DNA of 64,000 bases from Candidatus Methanosphaera massiliense (lineage in GTDB: Archaea > Methanobacteriota > Methanobacteria > Methanobacteriales > Methanobacteriaceae): NCBI RefSeq assembly GCF_028890305.1, contig NZ_JARBXM010000001.1:808501-872500 (forward strand). Direction: 5' to 3'. The notes beneath the pieces are model-generated. The model saw nothing but the letters and a program-made list of their open reading frames with translations. It ran no database searches and had not been told where the DNA came from. Shown here piece by piece: positions 58,297 to 64,000 of the stretch. The position numbers were made by a program, and so were the translations under genes. Position 1 is the first letter of the stretch. Each line of letters starts with the position of its first letter.

Positions 58297-59010
58297 ATGG
58301 TTTCTAAAAAGAAAATAGTATTATTGGTAATTGTTGCCATAATAGTAGTAGTTGGGGTCTACTTCTTGGTAAATTATCAACAAGCACAACAAAACTTTAA
58401 AGGAGAACATAATATTCTAGTATTATGTACAGATCCTTCAGAAAATCGTCCAGGAATAGGTGCTGTCGACATGGCATTTGTTGTCGATGTTACAGATGGT
58501 AAAGTGGGAAATATAACCCCAGTATATCCAGGAGGAATGACCGACCCTAACTTAACCCCAACTTCTGACATGCAAGCAGAGGGACTTAATCAATGGTACT
58601 TACACGATTCATTATGGAGCGATAATTTAGAGAATGGTACTAAGATTGCTCAAGATATTGTAAAATATAATACAAATATTAGTACAGATATGGTGGTAGT
58701 AGTAACTCCAACAGCTATAGATGCTATGATTGATGCAGTAGGTCCTGTTTATTCAAATGGACAACTAGTTGAAAATGTTAGTTCAATTGATTTCTTAAGA
58801 GAAGACCAATCTCAAAATGGTGCAACTAGAGGCGACGCTATTGAAAATTTAGCTCAGGGAATAAAAGATGCTGCTCAAAAAAACAATAATAAACCAGCAT
58901 TAATAAAAGCTGCCTTAGAACAATATTCACAGGGTAATATTAAAGCAGTTCCGGCTGATAAATTCTCTCAATTTGTATCTTATGCAGGATTTAACTCATT
59001 ATTAGGATAA
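58297..59010 (+). CDS. DUF4012-like (LytR-CpsA-Psr-related) membrane-anchored protein
   Basis: The 237-residue protein has one N-terminal transmembrane helix (about residues 6-25) and then an extracellular domain starting NILVLCTDPSENRPGIGAVDMAFVV. It includes MVVVVTPTAIDAMIDAVGPV and a late QYSQGNIKAVPADKF. The order is that of DUF4012 and LytR-CpsA-Psr proteins, which attach phosphopolymers to walls in bacteria. Its location beside the polysaccharide cluster fits, but the function is inferred. AGTGAT precedes the ATG and a hairpin terminator follows. Confidence 0.65.
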   Translation: MVSKKKIVLLVIVAIIVVVGVYFLVNYQQAQQNFKGEHNILVLCTDPSENRPGIGAVDMAFVVDVTDGKVGNITPVYPGGMTDPNLTPTSDMQAEGLNQWYLHDSLWSDNLENGTKIAQDIVKYNTNISTDMVVVVTPTAIDAMIDAVGPVYSNGQLVENVSSIDFLREDQSQNGATRGDAIENLAQGIKDAAQKNNNKPALIKAALEQYSQGNIKAVPADKFSQFVSYAGFNSLLG

Positions 59011-59018
59011 AAATAAAT

Positions 59019-59052
59019 AATAGATTATTTTTTAATCTATTAGTCTTTTTTT
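59019..59052 (+). terminator. Hairpin plus T-tract terminator
   Basis: AATAGATTA (59019-59027) pairs perfectly with TAATCTATT (59033-59041), followed by AGTC and eight T. Confidence 0.7.
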
Positions 59053-59071
59053 TAAAAAAAATAGTTGAAAA

Positions 59072-60349
59072 TTATAATTCAGCTGCAGCATTTATTGCAT
59101 CTGATATAACTTCTTTTTCATTGATAGTTTTTAATTCTTTATTTTCCATTAATATTTTACCATCACATATAACTGTATCAACATCAGTACCTAGTGCTGA
59201 GTATATAATATTACTTAATGGATTTCTTACAGGAGTCATATGTGGAACATTTGTATTAACTATGATGATATCAGCTAGTTTACCTTCTTTTATTTCACCA
59301 CTATTAACACCTAATGCTTTAGCACCATTCTTAGTTGCCATATCAAATGTTTCCTTTGCAGGTAATACTTTAGGATCAAGAGTATTTACTTTCTGAAGAA
59401 GTGCTGTTAATTTCATTTCACTGAACATGTCTAAATTATTGTTTGAGGATACTCCATCAGTTCCTATTCCAACATTAATACCATTTTTAATATAATCATT
59501 TATAGGAGCAATACCTGATGCTAGTTTCATGTTACTTGATGGATTATGTGATATAGATACATTTTTCTCTTTTAATATTTTCATTTCTTCAGGTGTTGTC
59601 CAGACACCATGAGCAGCGATTGTATTTTCATCAAGAAGACCTATATTATTTAGATATTCAAATGGAGTTTCATTTCTTTCTTTTTGTAAATCAGTTACTT
59701 CCTGCTTAGTTTCAGATACGTGTATGTGTAATTTTAGATTATGTGTATCAGCTAACTTTTTAGATTCTTTTAAAATTTCCTCTGAACAGGTGTATGGAGC
59801 ATGAGGAGCTACTGCTACTTGTACTCTTCCGTCAGCTGTGTTATGACATTCATCGATAAATTTTTTAGTTTCGTTAAGTTCTGATTTTCTTTTTTCTTCA
59901 TCAAATAAATCTATCATTCCATATCCTAGTAATGCTCTCATTCCTGATTCTTCTACAGCTTTAGCAGTTTCTTCCATGTAAAAGTACATATCATTGAACA
60001 TGATTGTTCCAGTTTTTATCATTTCAGCCATTGCTAATTTAGATCCAGCATATACTAGTTCTTCATTTAATTTAGCTTCTCTAGGCCATATATATTCATT
60101 TAGCCATGTTTGTAAATCCTGGTCATCTCCAACACCTCTTAATAATGTCATTGCAACATGTGAATGTGTATTTATTAATCCAGGCATGGTAATTTTATTT
60201 TGTCCATTTATAACTATATCAGCATCTTTATCTACTAAATTGGTGCTAATTTCTTCAATTTTATTATCTACTACAAGTACTGATCCTTTTATAATGGAAT
60301 CTGAAAGTATGGTTGTGTCTTTTATTAAAATACTGTTTGTTTCTGTCAT
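59072..60349 (-). CDS. dadD: 5'-deoxyadenosine / S-adenosylhomocysteine-type deaminase
   Basis: The 425-residue amidohydrolase has metal ligands His62 and His64 (NTHSHVAM), APHAPYTCS, HIHVSETKQE, and GTDGVSSNN carrying the catalytic Asp. In methanogens this family deaminates 5'-deoxyadenosine, SAH and methylthioadenosine, clearing products of radical-SAM and methyl-transfer reactions. The window has radical-SAM enzymes (two ThiC) that release 5'-deoxyadenosine. AGGGA precedes the ATG. Confidence 0.88.
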   Translation of the reverse strand: MTETNSILIKDTTILSDSIIKGSVLVVDNKIEEISTNLVDKDADIVINGQNKITMPGLINTHSHVAMTLLRGVGDDQDLQTWLNEYIWPREAKLNEELVYAGSKLAMAEMIKTGTIMFNDMYFYMEETAKAVEESGMRALLGYGMIDLFDEEKRKSELNETKKFIDECHNTADGRVQVAVAPHAPYTCSEEILKESKKLADTHNLKLHIHVSETKQEVTDLQKERNETPFEYLNNIGLLDENTIAAHGVWTTPEEMKILKEKNVSISHNPSSNMKLASGIAPINDYIKNGINVGIGTDGVSSNNNLDMFSEMKLTALLQKVNTLDPKVLPAKETFDMATKNGAKALGVNSGEIKEGKLADIIIVNTNVPHMTPVRNPLSNIIYSALGTDVDTVICDGKILMENKELKTINEKEVISDAINAAAEL

Positions 60350-60536
60350 GATTATTTTCCCTAAAAATTTATTATTTATTATGTTTATTTTTTATCTAAT
60401 AATAGGATTAAGTAATTTAAAAAAAATAGTGTTGGAGGGTAACTTTTTTGTTATAATCTTTTCCATATCATTGTTTTTCATTATTATAAAAATCGAGGGT
60501 TCTATAACTATTTACTCTTATTGTCATGTTACGCAA

Positions 60537-60842
60537 TTAGTATAATTTTACTCTGTTTAAGAACAATGGTACTCTATGGTTGTTGTTAATTGCATCAGTA
60601 CATATTTGTGTATCATATAATACGTATGCCCACCACATTAATCCTATTAAGAACATTATGAACATTCCATAAGGAATCATTTTTAATAAGTCTGCTAGTA
60701 TAAATGATAACATGATTGCTATTCCGAATTCTACTAGGCCTCTTTTATATAGGCCATTATATATATTTCCAAGTCCTACTACGAGGAAGGATAATACTAT
60801 GGCAACAATTTTATTTTTTTTATTCTTTTTTTCAGTTGTTAT
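60537..60842 (-). CDS. TM2-like small membrane protein with an apparent ATA start
   Basis: The minus-strand frame encodes about 101 residues: a Lys-rich N-terminus (TTEKKNKKNKIVA), a helix with VLSFLVVGLGNIYNGLYKRG (the GxGxxYxG pattern of TM2 domains), two more hydrophobic helices and a polar C-terminus ending NRVKLY. No ATG, GTG or TTG lies near the N-terminus. An in-frame TAA occurs seven codons before the Thr-Thr-Glu, and the likely initiator is ATA at 60842, ten bases after GAGG. The first in-frame ATG would cut off the first helix. Either ATA is used or the start was lost recently. Confidence 0.7.
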   Translation of the reverse strand: MTTEKKNKKNKIVAIVLSFLVVGLGNIYNGLYKRGLVEFGIAIMLSFILADLLKMIPYGMFIMFLIGLMWWAYVLYDTQICTDAINNNHRVPLFLNRVKLY

Positions 60843-61064
60843 AAGAACACGTCCTCTTTATTTAAGTTATTTATTATTTATGATAATCACATGTATATAT
60901 ATTATTATATAATCGTTAGCATTGTTTGTTAATTATCTTTTAACTTTTTTGAGGTTTTATTAAAAGTTGTTAATATTATTTAAAATAATATTATTTAATT
61001 ATTGAGTTGAAGATGTTAAGATAGTGTATTTTTTAAAAAAAAGAGATAGAGAAGAGGATAGTCA

Positions 61065-61373
61065 TTAGTGCATCAATAACAGTAATAATATGATTATGAT
61101 GATGATTAATACTATTGCTATTAATAATGCGGAGTTATTGCTGTTACTTGCTTTTGTTTCAGTTTTTTGAATTTCCTTTGTAGGTTCTTCTTTTGTTTCT
61201 TCTACTTTTTTAGTTATATCCTCATCTATTTTAGTTTCAACCTTTTTTTCACTGGTTGTCACTGTTTCTGATTTTTCATTTGATGATCCTTTTATTAGAC
61301 CTTCTTTTCTTAATGATTGGGTGAATGATAATTTTTCGTTATCATTGTTTGTTTTATTATTTTCATCAGTCAT
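61065..61373 (-). CDS. Tail-anchored protein carrying a SFTQSLRKEGLI motif
   Basis: The 102-residue protein has an acidic and Asn-rich N-terminus, the motif SFTQSLRKEGLI at residues 16-27, a disordered Lys/Glu/Thr linker, and a very hydrophobic C-terminal helix (about residues 82-100) ending LLLLLMH. The N-terminus should face the cytoplasm. The motif matches the five copies in the protein at 40998-42557 at 9 of 12 positions. GGGGGG precedes the ATG. No known family. Confidence 0.75.
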   Translation of the reverse strand: MTDENNKTNNDNEKLSFTQSLRKEGLIKGSSNEKSETVTTSEKKVETKIDEDITKKVEETKEEPTKEIQKTETKASNSNNSALLIAIVLIIIIIILLLLLMH

Positions 61374-61738
61374 TAGATAGCCCCCCTTAATTATTCATGA
61401 GATACTAAATAATATATTTCTTTTAATTTTTAAACGTATGTATTATAATAACGGACGTTATATGTCTTTTTATTGTATTTAACATTGGATTAAAACTTAT
61501 TTTATAATAATTTCTATTAATTTTAATATTTATCTATTTTATTTAGTAAATAATCCGTAATATTAAATATAACTATTTATCTGGTCTTTTTAAAAAACAT
61601 ATTTCTAATTATTAATCATGATGAATTATCTAGTTAAAAACATCTAACACATAAAACAAATATTAATAATAAAGACTAAAAGTACTCAAAAATAAAAAAA
61701 ATAATTTATTATCACAAGGACATATAGGAAATGAAAAC
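61374..61738. promoter_or_regulatory. Divergent AT-rich promoter region with a GC-containing palindrome
   Basis: The dyad ATAACG-GA-CGTTAT (61448-61461) lies 75 bp upstream of the tail-anchored gene and holds two CG steps, unusual in this AT-rich DNA. Otherwise only AT-rich sequence is seen. Confidence 0.4.
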
Positions 61739-62950
61739 ATGTTTGATGAAACAATTAATAAAAAATGGAAAACAGACTTTTTTAAAATATTTGCTACAAA
61801 TCAAAATAACCCCCAAGAATTAGAAAACGCTGATAAACTCAAAATAGAACACTTTCCACCAGTAATAGCACAATACTATCCAGAAAATACAAAAAAAGAA
61901 GAATTAGATAAATTATGCAAAGGAAAACTAACACTAACCAAATCAAAATTATTAGACAATTACAATGACAAAATAATCCAAACAAACTATGAAAAAATAA
62001 TTAAATCACAGCTAAACAATCTAATGCAACAACAAATAGCAAAACTAGAACAAGAAGATCCAAACTTCCTAAAAGATGAGGAAAAAGAATTAATAAACAA
62101 ATCAAACTTCCCATTCATAAAACTAATGACACTAGTATATACTAAAGACACAGACGACATGACACCCGAAGACCAGAAACAATGGAAAGAATACATGAAT
62201 CAATTCATTACACAGCAAATAGTATTCAGCATAGTAAATGCATATTTTACAATGAAACTATACCAAGATAATATATATAGCACAACATTCCAAACACCAT
62301 ATAACAATCAACAAACATGGGAGAAATATACAGACAATCAAACAGGATTTAACGTAGTATACGACTTCAAAGAGATAACAGAAAATACAGTAAGACAATT
62401 AAAAAAATTATTCCCAGTACTATACGTAAATCAACAACCAAAAAGGGAAGACTTTGATTACACAATATATAACTCACATTGTGCATCACTACTAAAAATT
62501 AACAGCAATTACACTCAATATGATAACGAATGGAACTATATAACAAACCATAAATACACAGAAACTGAATATAGAATGCTAGACAATTTACTAGAACCAG
62601 TATACAACACAACAATGAACTCTTCAAAAATACAAGAAATACTAAAAAATAATTATCTAGAAACAGATAATGATGAACTAAACTATAACTACAAACATCT
62701 AATACAAGATGTATCATCAATACTAGACTCAGAAGAATTACATAATATAATAGAAGATAAACTTCAGGAAGTATATAATATAACAGAAAATAATTTAGAA
62801 TTAACATTTATGAAACCAGAAGCTATATACTTAGGAATAAATTTCCCTCAAGATAAAGTAGAAACATATAAACAAATAGCACAAGAAAATGATGTTGCTA
62901 TCTTCCAAATAAAAGAAAAAGAGGGCACATACTTCAAAGCATTAATTTAG
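61739..62950 (+). CDS. Unknown protein, possibly DUF2971-like
   Basis: The 403-residue protein is soluble, Asn/Gln/Lys-rich, with no signal or membrane helix. The segment WEKYTDNQTGFNVVYDF and the ending KPEAIYLGINFPQDKVETY, then VAIFQIKEKEGTYFKAL, recall DUF2971 proteins (W-x-Y...GF...Y and a closing G-x-x beta hairpin). The long helical N-terminal part (about 170 residues) is not typical. AGGAAAT precedes the ATG. Its stop TAG overlaps the first possible start of the ligase (TAGTG), so the two are coupled. Confidence 0.45.
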   Translation: MFDETINKKWKTDFFKIFATNQNNPQELENADKLKIEHFPPVIAQYYPENTKKEELDKLCKGKLTLTKSKLLDNYNDKIIQTNYEKIIKSQLNNLMQQQIAKLEQEDPNFLKDEEKELINKSNFPFIKLMTLVYTKDTDDMTPEDQKQWKEYMNQFITQQIVFSIVNAYFTMKLYQDNIYSTTFQTPYNNQQTWEKYTDNQTGFNVVYDFKEITENTVRQLKKLFPVLYVNQQPKREDFDYTIYNSHCASLLKINSNYTQYDNEWNYITNHKYTETEYRMLDNLLEPVYNTTMNSSKIQEILKNNYLETDNDELNYNYKHLIQDVSSILDSEELHNIIEDKLQEVYNITENNLELTFMKPEAIYLGINFPQDKVETYKQIAQENDVAIFQIKEKEGTYFKALI

Positions 62951-62958
62951 TGATGATA

Positions 62959-64000
62959 ATGACTAACACATCCTATACAAAACTAGTAGAAACTTATGAA
63001 AAAATAGCTGATACTTCAAGTAGATTGGATAAAACAGCAATTATAGCAGATTTTCTAAGAGATATTTCACAAACAGATCCTGAAATTACATATGATGTAA
63101 CATTATTATTGCAAGGAAAAATATTCCCACCTTGGAGTGACAAGGAAATGGGAATATCAACACAATTAATAATCAAAGCATTATCTAAACTACTCGGTGA
63201 AAACACCACAACAATTGAAGATAAATTAGCATCAGTAGGAGATATGGGCGAAATAACACAGGAACTAGTAAGTAACAATAAACAAGTAACATTCTTCAAA
63301 GTACCATTAACAGTAAAAAAAGTCATTAATAATTTAAGAAAAACAGAGTCAATCACAGGAAGTAAATCACAAAATAAAAAACTAAATTATATACTAGAAT
63401 TATATACATCTGCAACACCTCTAGAAGCTAAATATATTACACGAACAATAACCGAAAAACTAAGAATAGGTGTAGGTGAAGGAACACTAGTAGATGCAAT
63501 AGCACAGGCATATAATATAGATAAAGAAGTAATAGACCGAGCATATATGTTATCTAATGATCTAGGCGAAGTAGCAAAAAAAGCACAAACATCAGAAGAA
63601 TCAGTAAAATCAATAACAATCACACCAGGAAAACCAATCAAACCAATGTTAGCACAATTAAGTCCCGGAATAAAACAAAGTATAGAAGAAATGCAACATG
63701 TAATATGTGAAACAAAATATGATGGTATAAGAGTACAAATTCACCACACCCAAGGTCATACAAAAATATTCACCAGAAGACTTGAAAATGTAACCAATGC
63801 ATTACCTGAAGTTGTGGAATACATTGAAAAAGCATTACCTGACAAAGACTTCATAGTAGAAGGAGAAGTAATTGCAACAAAAGATAATAAACCAATATCA
63901 TTCCAATACATTCTACAACGTGTAAAACGTAAATATAACATTGATAAAATGATGGAAAAAATACCTTTAAAAGTATTTTTATTTGACGTATTATATTATG
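62959..64000 (+). CDS. lig: ATP-dependent DNA ligase (3' truncated by the window)
   Basis: At least 347 residues of the archaeal replicative ligase are visible. The N-terminal DNA-binding domain (about residues 1-210) includes LEAKYITRTITEKLRIGVGEG. The nucleotidyltransferase domain starts at PMLAQL, with the AMP-accepting lysine motif ETKYDGIR (Lys about 249), RRLEN and IVEGEVIA. The frame is open at 64000. Alternative starts are ATG 62953 and GTG 62950, the latter overlapping the upstream stop. Confidence 0.93.
   Translation, partial: MTNTSYTKLVETYEKIADTSSRLDKTAIIADFLRDISQTDPEITYDVTLLLQGKIFPPWSDKEMGISTQLIIKALSKLLGENTTTIEDKLASVGDMGEITQELVSNNKQVTFFKVPLTVKKVINNLRKTESITGSKSQNKKLNYILELYTSATPLEAKYITRTITEKLRIGVGEGTLVDAIAQAYNIDKEVIDRAYMLSNDLGEVAKKAQTSEESVKSITITPGKPIKPMLAQLSPGIKQSIEEMQHVICETKYDGIRVQIHHTQGHTKIFTRRLENVTNALPEVVEYIEKALPDKDFIVEGEVIATKDNKPISFQYILQRVKRKYNIDKMMEKIPLKVFLFDVLYY

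Noticed and set aside
60712-60912. A 66-codon plus-strand frame
   Set aside because: The opposite strand encodes a coherent TM2-like membrane protein over the same bases.

Overview
The window reads as a strongly AT-rich methanogenic archaeon of the order Methanobacteriales, most like Methanosphaera (M. stadtmanae or a close relative). The evidence is a formylmethanofuran dehydrogenase (Fwd) operon, the D-family DNA polymerase large subunit, Alba, class I lysyl-tRNA synthetase, PurP, the small subunit of the archaeal phosphomevalonate dehydratase, Sec61-beta, NrpR with its operators, and an intron-containing tRNA(CAU). The species is inferred. No rRNA and no CRISPR array were seen.

Layout. 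1-7.5 kb: the tail of a ferredoxin-domain protein, a soluble P-type-ATPase-like HAD protein, a DUF362/MoxR pair, and a four-gene operon (PadR regulator, ABC ATPase, ABC-2 permease, membrane-anchored beta-propeller). 7.66-9.03 kb: an IS630-type element with paired ends. 9.1-21.1 kb: housekeeping genes (Alba, LeuA, PolD large subunit, anaerobic NrdD, a PfkB-family kinase, a first ThiC). 21.3-22.5 kb: a second insertion sequence (IS4/IS5 type) with an exact 8-bp flanking repeat. 22.5-33.2 kb: TrkA, LysS, a ModE/LysR-like regulator, HxlB, the fwdGDBAC operon with a trailing unknown gene, and PurP. 33.4-38.7 kb: two tandem unusual ferredoxins, NrpR, glutamine synthetase with two NrpR operators, and a cysteine-poor E1-like protein. 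38.9-48.9 kb: tRNA(CAU), a second ThiC, Sec61-beta, a repetitive Lys-rich protein, phosphomevalonate dehydratase small subunit, a copper ATPase locus, TruD, a poly-Ser protein and a DUF1616 protein. 48.9-58.2 kb: a one-strand surface-polysaccharide cluster (Ugd, GT-C-like protein, polyprenyl-phosphate sugar transferase, two GT2, Wzt/Wzm exporter, another glycosyltransferase). 58.3-64 kb: a DUF4012-like protein, an adenosine-type deaminase, a TM2-like protein, a tail-anchored protein, a DUF2971-like protein and the start of ATP-dependent DNA ligase.

How the genes connect. NrpR sits next to glnA, and glnA carries two GGAA-N6-TTCC operators just downstream of its TATA box, so the nitrogen-repression circuit is visible in one place. 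The fwd operon follows a ModE/LysR-like regulator, which suggests Mo/W-linked control. The polysaccharide cluster contains enzymes for sugar-nucleotide oxidation, lipid-linked initiation, elongation and ABC export.

Most notable observations. (1) The copper locus encodes a stand-alone HMA chaperone. A -1 shift in a run of nine A would fuse it into a normal 814-residue two-HMA CopA, the same architecture as the known E. coli CopA/CopA(Z) frameshift system. (2) A 12-residue motif, SFTQxLRxxGLI, occurs five times in a soluble repetitive protein and once in a tail-anchored membrane protein 19 kb away, which suggests an undescribed docking motif. (3) The IS630 transposase is split at a canonical A AAA AAC -1 slippery heptamer directly followed by a stop. 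(4) A TM2-like gene appears to begin at ATA.
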